The notes beneath the pieces are model-generated. The model was not told the DNA's origin, searched no databases, and worked only from the letters and a program-made list of their open reading frames with translations. From Calamus simplicifolius (Eukaryota; Streptophyta; Magnoliopsida; Arecales; Arecaceae): a stretch of DNA of 64,000 bases. Positions 9,681-20,347 of the stretch are shown piece after piece. The stretch covers positions 309,011-373,010 of the forward strand of contig UESW01005087.1 in the NCBI GenBank assembly GCA_900491605.1, given 5' to 3'. Positions within the stretch are counted from its first letter, which is position 1; each line of letters begins with the position of its first letter. The position numbers were made by a program, and so were the translations under genes.

Positions 9681-10586
9681 AGCCTTCTGGAATAGGAAGA
9701 AGCACCAGGTTAGTTTACCCTATATTAAAGACTTCAAAGAAACTAATATCCAGACAAAGGCCAGACCAATTCAGATGAACCTAGAACTATTAGAATATTG
9801 TAAAAAGGAGATAGCAGATCTATTATACAAAAGACTTATCAGACCAAGTAAGTCTCCATGGTCATGTTCAGCCTTTTATGTCCAGAAAGCTTCAGAATTA
9901 GAGAGAGGAACACCAGACTTGTCATAAATTATAAACCTTTGAATAATTTTTTAGAATGGATTAGGTATCCCATACCTAATAAAAAGGACTTGTTATCCAG
10001 ACTATACAAAGCAAAAATATTTTCTAAATTTGACATGAAGTCAGGATTTTGTCAGATTCAGATTATTGAGGAAGATAGATACAAAACAGCCTTCACAATA
10101 CCCTTCGGACATTATGAATGGAATGTAATGCCCTTTGGATTAAAAAATGCTCCAAGTGAATTTCAGAACATGATGAATGAAATCTTTAATCAATTTACTC
10201 AATTTAAAATAGTTTATATAGATGATGTCCTTATCTTCTCGGATGACCTAGATCAGCATGTGAAGCACATTAGGCTCTTCCATAACCTAACAAAGCAAAA
10301 TGGATTAGAGGTCTCAGCACCTAAAATAAAAATTTTTCAAACCAAGTTCAGATTTCTAGGACACTATATCTATCAAGGAACCATTAAACCTATAGAAAGG
10401 TCAGTAGAGTTTGTAGATAAATTCCCAGACGAGATCAAAGAAAAAACCCAATTACAAAGATTTTTAGGATGCCTCAATTATGTGGTAGACTTTGTCCCAA
10501 ATATCACGATCATTCTAGAACCCTTATACGCCCAACTTAGAAAAAAGAAGAAAGGATGGACCAAAGAACATACTCAAATAGTCTGA
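9681..10586 (+). pseudogene. Component B1 reverse transcriptase
   Basis: Caulimovirid RT that copies the pregenomic RNA into DNA. Visible blocks: 'PSKSPWSCSAFYV', 'FDMKSGF' with Cys for the usual Trp after it, 'MPFGLKNAPSEFQ' and the catalytic YIDDVLIFSDD. A frameshift near 9,910 (one C lost in the CCC-AGA run) splits the ORF into 9,100-9,927 and 9,858-10,586. A TGA stop at 10,584-10,586 (CGA in relatives) ends it at the RT/RNase H boundary. Confidence 0.9.
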
Positions 10587-11078
10587 AAGGTAAAAACTCT
10601 AGTTAAAAGACTTCCCTGCCTAGAGTTATTAGATCCAACATCAGTAGTTATAGTTGAAACAGATGCTTCAGATAGAGGATTTGGAGGAATACTTAAGCAA
10701 AAAACCCACAACAGAGGGCATTAGTTAGATATCACTCAGAGATATGGACTAATGCTCAAAAGAATTACAGCATGGTAAAAAAGGAAGTTTTATCAATTGT
10801 CTTATGTATTCAAATATTCCAAGAGGATTTGTATTTTAAAATTTTTTCTCAGAATTGATTGCAAACCAGCCAAATAAGTTTTAGAAAAGGACGTTGAAAA
10901 TCTTATTTCAAAATAAATTTTTGCTAGATGGCAAGCCATTCTGTCAGTATTTGATTTTGAAATAGAATTTCTAAAAGGCACAGAAAACAGTTTGCTAGAT
11001 TTTCTGACCCTTGAATTCCTTATAGGAACAGGATGTCAGACCGAACCAAAACCAAAGCATCCTATGCAAAATCAGTAA
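10587..11078 (+). pseudogene. Component B1 RNase H
   Basis: RNase H1-type domain that degrades the RNA template. First catalytic Asp kept in 'VETDASDRGFGG'. Downstream are the helix with 'MVKKEVLSIVLCIQ' and the end 'FDFEIEFLKGTENS'. Several stops (TAA for GAA or CAA) and a one-base loss in the KTQNREA block break it. The ORF1 stop TAA is at 11,076-11,078, inside the start of ORF2. Confidence 0.8.
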
Positions 11079-12247
11079 CTTCAGACCCCCTCGGTAATCA
11101 ATATTCGGTATTGACTCCACCCAAAACCTTCCTTCCTCTCAGACCTCAATACTCAGCCTTGGTCTCCCCTTCCCAAACCTATTACCAAGCAGCTTAGAAA
11201 TGGTCTCCTCCTAGTTTTAGCAATACTACAGAACAAACCAGGTCTAGCCCCTCCAGAACACCCATGTTCAATCCATATTACTGTAAGAAGTGCTCCCTTA
11301 CAGTCAAACTTCTGGAACAAGATGAAATAGGGGACAATCAAGTCCCAAAACTAACCAGGATCTTCCCTTCGGTAAATGGGAACATTACCCAGAACCACTT
11401 GCCCGAAGGACTCCAGAGTCCATTAAAAACCCAGGAGTATAACGAGTTTATCCTAGTCGATACAGATTCAGCAGAAGTAATCCACGCATCAGAATAAAAC
11501 TCAGAGGCAGTCGCATATTCAAAACTCAAAATCAAGAAGTTCATAACTAAGGAAGAATGGGGAAATCCATTCCAACCTAGGACCTTCTCTCAATGATTTT
11601 AGCCCTCTCAATACAACTATTTTGACTACCAAGAAGCCTGGTACAAGGCCTTTTACCTCAAGCCCACAGATCACAGTTGGTTTCTAAATTTCAGCCCAAA
11701 ATTCGATAAAAGAATTCCAAGCTGGACCCACGATTGGTGGGTTTACTTTGGAATAACAATAGAAATCCTTCCAGAACCAATATTATCAGCCTGGAATTAT
11801 TTCCATAACCATCTGAAGACAGCCTTTTATGGAAATAAACCCAACATGTTTGCAGCCGGATTCTAAGTCCCGTGGATTTTGGGATGGGATTTTGCTGTCA
11901 GTAGATCTCTTGACCAGCAGTATCCACTCATATTAGAAAGGCGATTCAGAATCAAATGATGGAAAAACTTTCAACCCGATGAAAGGTTATCACCAAGTAA
12001 CATCAACCGATGGCTAATTACTTATGATAGACCCAGACAATTCCCAAAGACAGAAAAAACTACCGCTTCTCCTTCTTCGAACAAAACTCCTAGCAAGAAA
12101 GACTTAAAGAAAAAATTATTAGAAGAATTATTGTAACTAGGAGACTCTGATGAAGAAGAAGACATCAGTTCATCTCAGCCCAAGCCTGCTGGGCAACTAT
12201 GCTTACAAGATGCCCAAGACCCATATGAGGACTATGATATAATGTAG
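11033..12247 (+). pseudogene. Component B1 ORF2 protein, function unknown
   Basis: About 404 codons from ATG 11,033, overlapping the end of ORF1 by 46 nt in the -1 frame. No indel is apparent along its length, only stops (for example near 11,194, 11,495 and 11,597). Layout: Pro/Ser-rich N-terminal 80 residues; 'FNPYYCKKCSLTVKLLEQDE'; 'EYNEFILVDTDSAEV'; an aromatic core with 'SWTHDWWVYFGITIEI'; 'WILGWDFA'; and an acidic tail 'DSDEEEDISSSQPKPAGQL'. I recognise no enzyme motif. Florendoviruses are reported to have an ORF2 of unknown function in this position. Confidence 0.75.
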
Positions 12248-13131
12248 CATATCATATGGTAGACAAAAGTCCAACAACAGCCTCAGCACTATTCTTATCA
12301 GCACTATTATCACATGTCATGCACGTGACCCTCCAACACCAACAGAAGAACAGTACTATTGGCACACATGTGACCCCAGCCTCAGCAACACTATTGCCGC
12401 ACATGTCACGCATGTGACCCTAACCTCATCAGCACTATTGTCATGAATGTGAACCCCCGGCTACTGCCAAAGCCACCCATGTGACTCTTCGACCCTACCA
12501 TGGAGCTTTTTCAAGTCACCCATGTGACTCTTCGGCCCTACCAAGGCACGCTCCTCAGACTTATCCTACAGTTCAACAGCTACAACCAACCGGATGTTGA
12601 CACTTCAGCAATTGCAACAATCAACAATGGCAGCTATATCTCAGCCAGCCACAACAGTTCACACATATGAAGCTACAGCAGTAACAACCAATCGGAAAAC
12701 AACAACTCACATATGAGGGACTTTTCTGGTATTAGAGCACTATTATGGGAAGTAACTCAAGAGCATCCGCATAAGTGCTGCAGTGCTCAAAGGATGACAA
12801 AGCCAGCTGTCCTAAATCCAGATGTCCTGCCAAGACCCAGAACCAATTTCGAATTCCAACTCATTTGAAGTCCGCAGAAGCCAGCTGTCCCCAAGGACAG
12901 ACATGATTAAAGACCAACTGTCCCCACGAACAGACTTTATCAAAGCCAGCCAGCTAGCTGTCCCCAAGGACAGAAATAATTGAAGCCAGCTGTCTCCAAG
13001 GACAGACAAGATTAAAGCCAGCTGTCCCCAAGGACAGATTCTTCTCCAAACTCCCCTCCAGACTCCAAACCATTTGAAGTCCACAATAATTTCTCTGGCC
13101 TTCATCAGCTCTCTAGTCCGCCAGACACTTC
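12248..13131 (+). promoter_or_regulatory. Component B1 intergenic/promoter region
   Basis: Distal array (about 12,295-12,550): repeated 'CAGCACTATT...CACATGTCACGCATGTGACCC' and 'CACCCATGTGACTCTTCG' modules, each built on a TCACATGTGA-like palindrome. Proximal array (about 12,880-13,040): at least four CTGTCC-CCAA-GGACAG inverted repeats. No gene. The antisense ORF across it (13,201-12,812) is kept open by repeat periodicity. Confidence 0.75.
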
Positions 13132-13138
13132 TATAAAA
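13132..13138 (+). promoter_or_regulatory. TATA box (B1)
   Basis: TATAAAA in CTTCTATAAAACGGATA, 527 nt before the next primer-binding site. Same position and context in the other copies. Confidence 0.8.
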
Positions 13139-13215
13139 CGGATAACCCTCAGCCTGTGAGAGACATTCGCCACCAGCCAACACCAAAACCCAAGCCTCCA
13201 TTCATCATCCTAAAG

Positions 13216-13449
13216 CCTCCACTAACCTCCACTCAAATATCACTAAAGCCCTCCACTAAACCATGGCCAACCATTAGCCTCCACACAGTCTCGCCTCCAC
13301 TAACCTCCACTCAAATATCACTAAAGCCCTCCACTAAACCATGGCCAACCATTAGCCTCCACACAGTCTCGCCTCCACTAACCTCCACTCAAATATCACT
13401 AAAGCCCTCCACTAAACCATGGCCAACCATCAGCCTCCACACCGTCTTT
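13216..13449 (+). repeat. 78-bp leader tandem repeat, three copies
   Basis: Three adjacent copies start at 13,216, 13,294 and 13,372, each opening 'CCTCCACTAACCTCCACTC' and containing 'ACCATGGCCAACCATTAG'. Other leaders have one copy (27,080, 41,055) or two (19,585, 25,975, 33,165, and 34,290-34,470 on minus), so copy number varies between copies. Confidence 0.85.
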
Positions 13450-13658
13450 CACTTATTTTCCACTAAAACTTCCACTAAGCCATGACCTCCACCACTCAAA
13501 CTCCACACACCCTCCACCAATGAATCACCACCCTTGCCTCTCTTCATCCTCCAACACCATGACCCTCACGTAACCATGGAATCTTCTTTCCTTACCAGGC
13601 TAGATCCACCCAGATCTTTCAGACTAGATTAGCCATTCAGATCCCAGGCCTATAGAAA

Positions 13659-13671
13659 TGGTATCAAAGCC
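13659..13671 (+). other. Primer-binding site, mutated
   Basis: TGGTATCAAAGCC: one G-to-A change from the tRNA-Met complement. Confidence 0.85.
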
Positions 13672-13895
13672 ATGTTTGGCTAATTTCTTGCCCCAAGAAC
13701 AACCTTATTCATCTAAGTCCATTGTCTGAGTGGACTCCGGCTACCTTGTAAAGGTCAATTTGGGCCAACTTTTTGTAAACTTTAGTTGTAAGTTCCTTCA
13801 GAAATCAAGTACCGGTTTCTGTGCAAATTTAAAATATTAGCTTTATTTTGAGTCGCTTTTATTAGTTTTGTTTATGTGCAAAAATTTTCTTTTCC

Positions 13896-13907
13896 GGGGG
13901 AGAAGAG
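13896..13907 (+). other. Purine tract downstream of primer-binding site (B2)
   Basis: GGGGGAGAAGAG, identical to the A1 tract. Confidence 0.45.
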
Positions 13908-14032
13908 TGTGAATAGTATGCTGCTTTTGCTTTTTAAGTATGTGAGAGTATGCTTTTGCTTTTGCTTTTTAAAGTGCTTTTGAATATTCATCAGCTTTTT
14001 CCTTATTCCATAAGCATCACGCCTCCTGAGCG

Positions 14033-14050
14033 GATATGTGCAAACATATC
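14033..14050 (+). other. Leader stem-loop (B2)
   Basis: GATATGT-GCAA-ACATATC within the conserved GCCTCCTGAGCG...CCGGATGTGAT context. Confidence 0.75.
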
Positions 14051-14559
14051 TATGACCCAAGGGAATAATGAGCCAAGGCCGGATGTGATCCTAAAGGGCT
14101 AAGAAAATGTCTTTTACTATTTTTAGAGCAAATAGATTTTATTCACAGTCTAAGTTACTTTTCTTCTTTTGCAAGCATAGCAGTTGCTTTTTGCAGCAGC
14201 ATTTCCCTTTTGCTGTTTACCTTTTAATTTTTGCACAAACACCATTCCTTCACATGAAGGACAGTAAGACAGAAGCTTATTAGTCAAATGTTAGCACCAG
14301 TTTTAGTGTTACCCTCTGAGTAAAGGGACAAGGGTGTTAGGAGACATAGTCTCTTAACTTCTAAACACGTTAGGTAGAAGATCATTAGTTAAGCGGGCCT
14401 CTTAATTATCCACCAGGTTCTTAGGAGATGATGGTAAATGTTAGACCGTTGGTAAGCGTAAGGCCGTTGGTAAGCGTAAGGCTGGCAGTGAGGATTGTAA
14501 GACAGCAGTGCTCTCAGCAGTGTTCCCGGCTGTTAACCATCATCAACCCTTAGAAAGGA

Positions 14560-15380
14560 ATGGAACAAATAATTAAGAGATTAACTAAGGTTCGGAAACT
14601 TAATTTGTTAAAAAGTTAGAAAACTATGAATCCTGACACCCGAACCCAAACCAAAAAGAAGCCATAAACATGCTAAGACAAATTATGAAAAATGAACTTT
14701 TCAATCAATTAGAAAACAAACACATGGTCTCAAAAGAATATGAAATAGACAAAGAAAAGATTAGAAAAGATTTTCTGTCAGAACAAAACAAAGAAAAAAG
14801 AAATTGGCTTTGGGAAGCTACAAATGCGGAAGAAATAGAAACTCTAAAAGAAGAATATTATAGTTGCATAAGCGAACTAAGATTCGAAATCCCTTACTTT
14901 GCATGGCTTAAGGGGACATGCAAAAATAAGGAAATCAAAGATAAATACTTAGCCTGGATTAAAGATAAAGAAATTAAAGATCAACATCGTTTCAAGACAA
15001 TAAGAGTAATTGAGAAAAACACGGAAAAAGAAATTAATTCATAGCATTTCTCTTAGGAAAAGACAGAAAAATCATAATGATCAGACCCTGAAACATCCCC
15101 AGCCAGAGAATAAACAATCAAACCAAGAAATGACTAGAAGTAACGCAGAAAAACAATTCACCCAATCAAAACAGAAACTCTACGTTAACCAATAATAATC
15201 AAACCAGAAGGAAAACCTAGAGCAAAGCCAACTTACAAGCCCAAAAGAGAAAATGAACAAATAAGACAAGAAATCAAAAGGGTAAAATCAGAAATACAAA
15301 ATCTGAAAAAATTAGATAAAGAAAAAGAAATATCCCTAGAAAAAGAACTAGCAGAAAATAAACAAGATGATCATCCAGAA
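14560..15380 (+). pseudogene. Component B2 ORF1 5' part: N-terminal module and domain X
   Basis: ATG at 14,560 starts MEQIIKRLTKVRKLNLL, with a TAG 19 codons later and a second stop in 'YES-stop-HPN'. Domain X is open in 14,670-15,044 (124 codons) with the signature NWLWEATNAEE and IPYFAWLKGTCKNKEIKDK. The next segment is shifted (15,010-15,195). The Lys/Glu-rich coiled coil follows at 15,240-15,360. Confidence 0.75.
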
Positions 15381-15940
15381 GAAACTATGATAATCCAAAG
15401 GCAGAAATGGCACATTAAGATTAATTGGTAATCGAGAACGAAATTAGAGAAATCTATGCCTTAGTAGATTCGGGAGCAGACATGAACTGCATTCCAGAGG
15501 GATTATTTTCAGAAAATACTATGAAGAAACCATAGAAAAGCTCTATACAGCCAACATTAAAAGCCTTAAAGTAAAATACAAGATTCCAAATGTACATGTC
15601 TGTCAAGACAACATCTTTTTAAAACAAATTTCATCGTAGTAAAAGATATCCAAACAGTCATTCTAGGTACACCGTTTCTAACGCTCCTCTACAAGATGGA
15701 GATTAATAAAGAAGGCATAACCACCTATGTCCTAGGGAGCCCAGTCACCTTTAGGTTTGTAAGCCTGTCGAACTCAAAAGGATTAATCAACTAGAATAAT
15801 CCAACATCCAAAAGATACAGTCCTTGAAGGATAGAAAACAGCAACTTAAAGAAGAAGTAAAGATAATAGAATAGAAGAACAACTACGGCTAGAATCATAG
15901 AAAACTAGAATAAAAGATATCCAAGAAAAATTAGAAAAAG
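15381..15940 (+). pseudogene. Component B2 aspartic protease
   Basis: Contains the intact catalytic block LVDSGADMNC (about 15,460-15,490), evidence that D-S-G is the ancestral state and that E-S-G in B1 and B3 is derived. Several one-base deletions (for example 'CTTTTT' for 'CTGCTTT' near 15,615 and 'AGCCTG' for 'AGCCCTG' near 15,765) shift the frame. The linker to RT contains stops. Confidence 0.75.
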
Positions 15941-16750
15941 AATTGTGCCGTCAAAACCCTACAACCTTCTAGAATTGGAAGAAGCACCAGGTTAGTTTAC
16001 CCTATATTAAAAACTTCAAAGAAACTAATATCCCGACAAAGGCCAGACCAATTCAGATGAACCTAGAACTATTAGAATATTGTAAAAAGGAGATAGCATA
16101 TCTCTTAGACAAAAGACTTATCATACCAAGCAAGTCTCCATGGTCATGTTCAGCCTTTTATGTTCAGAAAGCTTCAGAATTAGAGAGAGGAACACCCAGA
16201 CTGGTCATAAATTATAAACCTTTGAATAAGGTTTTAGAATGGATTAGGTATCCCATACCTAATAAAAAAGACTTGTTATCCAGACTATACAAAGAAAAAA
16301 TATTTTCTAAATTTGACATGAAGTCAGGATTTTGGCAGATTCAGATTACTGAGGATGATAGATACAAAACAGCCTTCACAGTACCCTTCGGACATTATGA
16401 ATGGAATGTAATGCCCTTTGGATTAAAAAATGCTCTAAGTGAATTTCAGAACATAATGAATGAAATCTTTAATCAGTTTACTCAATTTACAATAGTTTAT
16501 ATAGATGATGTCCTTATCATCTCGGATGACCTAGATCAGCATGTTAAGCACATTAGGCTCTTCCATAACCTAACAAAGCAAAATGGATTAGTGGTCTCAG
16601 CACCTAAAATAAAAATTTTCCAAACCAAGATCAGATTTCTTGGACACTATATTTATCAGGGAACCATTAAACCTATAGAAAGGTCAGTAGAGTTTGCAGA
16701 TAAATTCCCAGACGAGATCAAAGAAAAACCCAATTACAAAGATTTTTAGG
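15941..16750 (+). pseudogene. Component B2 reverse transcriptase
   Basis: Open for 230 codons (16,057-16,749), covering most of the RT palm and fingers: 'FDMKSGFWQIQIT', 'PFGHYEWNVMPFGLKNA', and catalytic YIDDVLI followed by ISDD. The end is shifted by one lost A in 'GAAAAAACCC' at about 16,727. The upstream 'AFWNRKKHQ' block has a TAG. Confidence 0.9.
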
Positions 16751-17290
16751 ATGCCTCAATTATGTGCATACTTTGTCCCAAATATCAGGATCATTCTAGA
16801 ACCCTTATACGCCCAGCTTAGAAAAAAGAAGAAAGGTTGGACCGAAGAACATACTTAAATAGTCCGAAAGGTAAAAACTCTAGTTAAAAGTCTTCCCTGC
16901 CTAGAGTTATTAGATCCAACAGCAGTAGTTATAGTTGAAACAGATGCTTCAGATAGATGATTTGGAGGAATGCTTAAGCAAAAAACCCACAACATAGAGG
17001 CAATAGTTAGATATCACTCAGGGATATGGACTAATGCTCAGAAGAATTACAACATGGTAAAAAAGGAGGTTTTATCAATTGTCTTATGTATTCAAAAATT
17101 CCAAGAGGATTTGTATTAAAAAAAAATTTTCTCAGAATTGATTGCAAACCAGCCAAAGAAGTTTTAGAAAAGGACATTGAAAATCTTGTTTCAAAACAAT
17201 TTTTTGCTAGATGGCAAGCCATTCTGTCAGTATTTGATTTTGAAATAGAATTTCTAAAAGGCACAGAAAATAGTTTGCCAGATTTTCTGA
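16751..17290 (+). pseudogene. Component B2 RNase H
   Basis: 'VETDASDR' is followed by a TGA where relatives have GGA. Later blocks 'NYNMVKKEVLSIVLCIQK' and 'CKPAKEVLEKDIENLVSKQ' are kept. The last part (17,086 on) is open and runs without a stop into ORF2 because of a 23-nt deletion at about 17,290. Confidence 0.8.
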
Positions 17291-18505
17291 CCCGTGAACA
17301 CCAACCCAGAACCAAAGCATCTTATGTAAAATCAGTAACTTTGGTCCCCCTCAGAAATCAATATTCGGTATTGACTCCACCCAAAACCTTCCTTCCTCTC
17401 AGACCTCAATACTCAGCCTTGGTCTCACCTTCCCAAACCTATTCCCAAGCAGCTCAGAAATGGTCTCCTCCTAGTCCTAGCAATACTATAGAACAAACCA
17501 GGTCTAGCCCCTCCAGAACACCCATGTTCAATCCCTATTACTATAAGAAGTGCTCCCTTACAGTCAAACTTCTGGAACAAGATGAAATAGGGGACAATCA
17601 AGTCCCAAAACTAAACAGGATCTTCCCTTAGGTTAATGGGAAGATTACCTAGTACCACTTGCCCGAAGGACTCCAGAGTCCATTAAAAACCTAGGAGTAT
17701 TATGAGTTTATCCTAGTCGATACAGATTCAGTAGAAGTAACCCACACATCAGAACAAAACTCAGAGGCAGTCGCCTATTCAAAACTCAAAATCAAGAAGT
17801 TCATAACTAAGGAAGAATGGGGAAATCCATTCCAACCCAGGACCTTCTCTAAAAGATGTCAGCCCTCAATACAACTATTTTGACTACCAAGAAGCCTAGT
17901 GCAAGGCCTTTTACCTCAAGCCCACAGATCACAGTTGGTTTCTCAATTTCAGCCCAAAATTTGATAAAAGAATTCCAAGCTGGACCCATGATTGGTGGGT
18001 TTACTTTGGAATAACAATAGAAATCCTTCCAGAACCAATATTATCAGCCTGGAATTATTTCCATAACCATCTGAAGACAACCTTTTATGGAAATAAACCC
18101 ATCTTGTTTGCAGCCGAATTCCAAGTCCCGTGGATTTTGGGATGGGAGTTTGCTATCAGTAGATCTCTTGACCAGCAGTATCCACTCATATTAGAAAGAC
18201 GATTTAGAATCAAATGATGGAAAAACTTCCAACCCGGTGAAAGGTTATCACCAAGTAACATCAACCGATGGCTAATTACTTATGATAGACCCAGACAATT
18301 CCCAAAGACAGAAAAAACTACCGCTTCTCCTTCTTCGAACAAAACTCCTAGCAAGAAAGACTTAAAGAAAAAATTATTAGAAGAATTGTCGCAACTAGGA
18401 GACTCTGATGAAGAAGAAGACATCGGTTCATCTCAGCCCAAGCCTGCAGGGAAACTATGCTTACAAGATGCCCAAGACCCATATGAGGACTATGATATAA
18501 TGTAG
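17291..18505 (+). pseudogene. Component B2 ORF2, fused in frame to ORF1
   Basis: The native ORF2 ATG and ORF1 stop are lost: the 47-nt interval from ACCCGTGAA to CCCAGAACC in B3 is 24 nt here. RNase H therefore reads directly into 'PRTKASYVKSVT' of ORF2. Open to 17,631, then stops (TAG for CAG or TCG). The rest of ORF2 is recognisable to the TAG at 18,503-18,505, including 'WTHDWWVYFGITIEI' and the acidic tail. The fusion is probably a decay product. Confidence 0.75.
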
Positions 18506-19481
18506 CATATTATATGGCAGATCAAAGTCCAACAACAGCCTCAGCACTATTCTTATCAGCACTATTATCACATGTCATGCACGGGACCCTCCAACACCAA
18601 CAGAAGAACAGTACTATTAGCACACATGTCACACATGTGACCCCAGCCTCGGCAGCACTATTGCCGCACATGTCACACATGTGACCCCAGCCTCAGCAGC
18701 ACTATTGTCATGAATGTGAACCCTCGGCTACCGCCAAAGCCACCCATGTGACTCTTCGACCCTACCTTGGAGCTTTTTCAAGTCACCCATATGACTCTTC
18801 GGCCCTACCATGAAGCTTTTTAAAGTCACCCATGTGACTCTTCACTCTCCAAGCTTCTTCAAGTCACCCATGTGACTCTTCGGCCTTACCATGGCACGCT
18901 CCTCAGACTTATCCTCCAGCTTAATAGCTATAACCAACCAGATGTTGACACTTCAGCAATTGCAACAATTAACAATGGCAGCTATATCTCAGCCAGCCAC
19001 AATAGTTCACACATATGAAGCTACAACAGTAACAACCAATCAGAACACAACAACTCACATATGAGGGACTTTTTCTGGTATTGGAGCACTGTTACGGGAA
19101 GTAACTCAAGAGCAGTCGCACATGTGCTGCAGTGCTCAAAGGATGGCAAAGCCAGCTGTCCTAAATCCAGATGTCCTGCCCCAAACCTAGAACCAATTTT
19201 GGATTCCAACTCATTTGAAGTCCGCAGAAGCCAGCTGTCCCCAAGGACATACATGATTAAAGACCAGCTGTCCCCACGGACAGACTTTATCAAAGCCAGC
19301 CAGCTAGCTGTCCCCAAAGAGAGAAATAATTGAAGCCAGCTATCTCCAAGGATAGACAAGATTAAAGCCAGCTGTCCCTAAGGACAGATTCTTCTCTAGA
19401 CTCCCCTCCGGACTCCAAACCATGTGAAGTCCGCAATAATTTCTCTGGACTTCATCAGCTCTCTAGTCCACCAGACACTTC
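18506..19481 (+). promoter_or_regulatory. Component B2 intergenic/promoter region
   Basis: Same two arrays as B1. The distal part has four 'CACCCATGTGACTCTTC' modules (18,735-18,890) and three CACATGT-GTGACCC modules (18,590-18,700). The proximal part (19,220-19,390) has CTGTCC/GGACAG inverted repeats. No gene. Confidence 0.75.
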
Positions 19482-19488
19482 TATAAAA
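19482..19488 (+). promoter_or_regulatory. TATA box (B2)
   Basis: TATAAAA in CTTCTATAAAACGGATA, 479 nt before the A2 primer-binding site. Confidence 0.8.
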
Positions 19489-19960
19489 CGGATATCCCTC
19501 AGCCCGTGAGAGGCATCCACCACCAGCCAACACCAAAACCCAAGCCTCCATTCATCATCCTAAAGCCTCATCCACTACATAAAGCCTCCACTAACCTCCA
19601 CTCAAATATCACTAAAGCCCTCCACTAAACCATGGCCAACCATTAGCCTACACACAGTCTCGCCTCCACTAATCTCCACTCAAATATCACTAAAGCCCTC
19701 CACTAAACCATTGCCAACCATTAGCCTCCACACCGTCTTCCACTCATTCTCCACTAAAACTTCCACTAAGCCATGACCTCCACCACTCAAACTCCACTCA
19801 CCCTCCACTAAAGCCTCCACCAATGAATCACCACCCTTGCCTCTCTTCATCCTCCAACACCATGACCCTCACGTAACCATGGAATCTTCTTTCCTTACCG
19901 GACTAATCCACCCAGATCTTTCAGATTAGATTAGCCATTCAGATCCTAGGCCTATAGAAA

Positions 19961-19973
19961 TGGTATCAGAGCC
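19961..19973 (+). other. Primer-binding site, tRNA-Met(i)
   Basis: Perfect TGGTATCAGAGCC followed by ATGTTTGGC. Confidence 0.9.
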
Positions 19974-20195
19974 ATGTTTGGCTAATTTCTTGCCCCAAGA
20001 ATAACCTTGTTCATCCAGTCCATTGTCTGAGCCGACTCCAGCTACCTTGTAAAGGCCAACTTGGGCCAACTCTTTGTAAACTTCAGTTGTAAGTTCCGTC
20101 AGAAATCCAGTACCAATTTCTGTGCATATTTAAAATATCAGCTTTATTTTAAGTCGCTTTTATCAGTTTTGTTTATGTGCAAAAAAAAAATTTCT

Positions 20196-20207
20196 GGGGG
20201 AGAAGAG
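20196..20207 (+). other. Purine tract downstream of primer-binding site (A2)
   Basis: GGGGGAGAAGAG, preceded by an A-run expanded to ten in this copy. Confidence 0.45.
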
Positions 20208-20329
20208 TGTGAGTAGTATGCTTTTGCTTTTTAAGTATGTGAGAGTATGCTTTGTCTTTTGCTTTTTAAAGTGCTTTTAAATATTCATCAGCTTTTTCCT
20301 TAACCCATAAGCATCAGGCCTCCTAAGCG

Positions 20330-20347
20330 GATATGTGCAAACATATC
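20330..20347 (+). other. Leader stem-loop (A2)
   Basis: GATATGT-GCAA-ACATATC intact. The outer stem is damaged here (ATCAGG, and the distal arm deleted). Confidence 0.7.

Larger units (their letters stand above)
7389..13658 (+). mobile_element. Endogenous pararetrovirus copy B1 (component B: protease-RT-RNase H, ORF2)
   Basis: A complete plus-strand unit of 6,270 bp, measured from its primer-binding site to that of the next copy (13,659). Order: leader, N-terminal module, domain X, protease, RT, RNase H, ORF2, promoter, next leader. MP and CP are absent. It is head to tail with B2 with no LTR or filler in between, as expected for a concatemer of circular genomes or for replication-linked integration. 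Stops and frameshifts occur in every part of ORF1. Confidence 0.87.
13139..14559 (+). other. Component B2 leader
   Basis: Pregenomic RNA leader from the TATA box to ORF1: 78-bp tandem repeats, primer-binding site, purine tract, stem-loop and 18-nt repeats. It contains short upstream ORFs, the longest (13,156-13,485) because the 78-bp repeat is a multiple of three. No gene. Confidence 0.75.
13659..19960 (+). mobile_element. Endogenous pararetrovirus copy B2 (component B)
   Basis: A 6,302-bp plus-strand unit between primer-binding sites, same order as B1 and again without MP/CP. It keeps the D-S-G protease triad, but has more single-base frameshifts than B1 in the protease region and a 23-nt deletion that fuses ORF1 to ORF2. 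Head to tail with B1 before it and A2 after it. Confidence 0.87.

Noticed and set aside
12812..13201. Recurrent antisense ORF across the promoter (also 25,747-25,935, 32,797-33,126, 34,513-34,983, 40,630-41,019), with SVLGDSWL repeats
   Set aside because: It is the complement of the CTGTCC/GGACAG array. The repeat spacing keeps a frame open in several copies, the protein is repetitive and low in complexity, and no start context or homology supports it.
13200..13460. CRISPR-like array
   Set aside because: Adjacent 78-bp direct repeats without unique spacers, in a plant viral leader. No associated genes.
13156..13485. 109-codon ORF with PPLTSTQISLKPSTKPWPTI repeats as a gene
   Set aside because: It is the 78-bp leader repeat read in frame. 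Other leaders with one or two repeats do not preserve the ORF.
7389..19960. The ~6.3-kb tandem units as LTR retrotransposons with shared LTRs
   Set aside because: No TG...CA termini flank the primer-binding sites. There is no integrase anywhere in the units. MP, caulimovirid-type CP and RT/RNase H without integrase indicate pararetrovirus.
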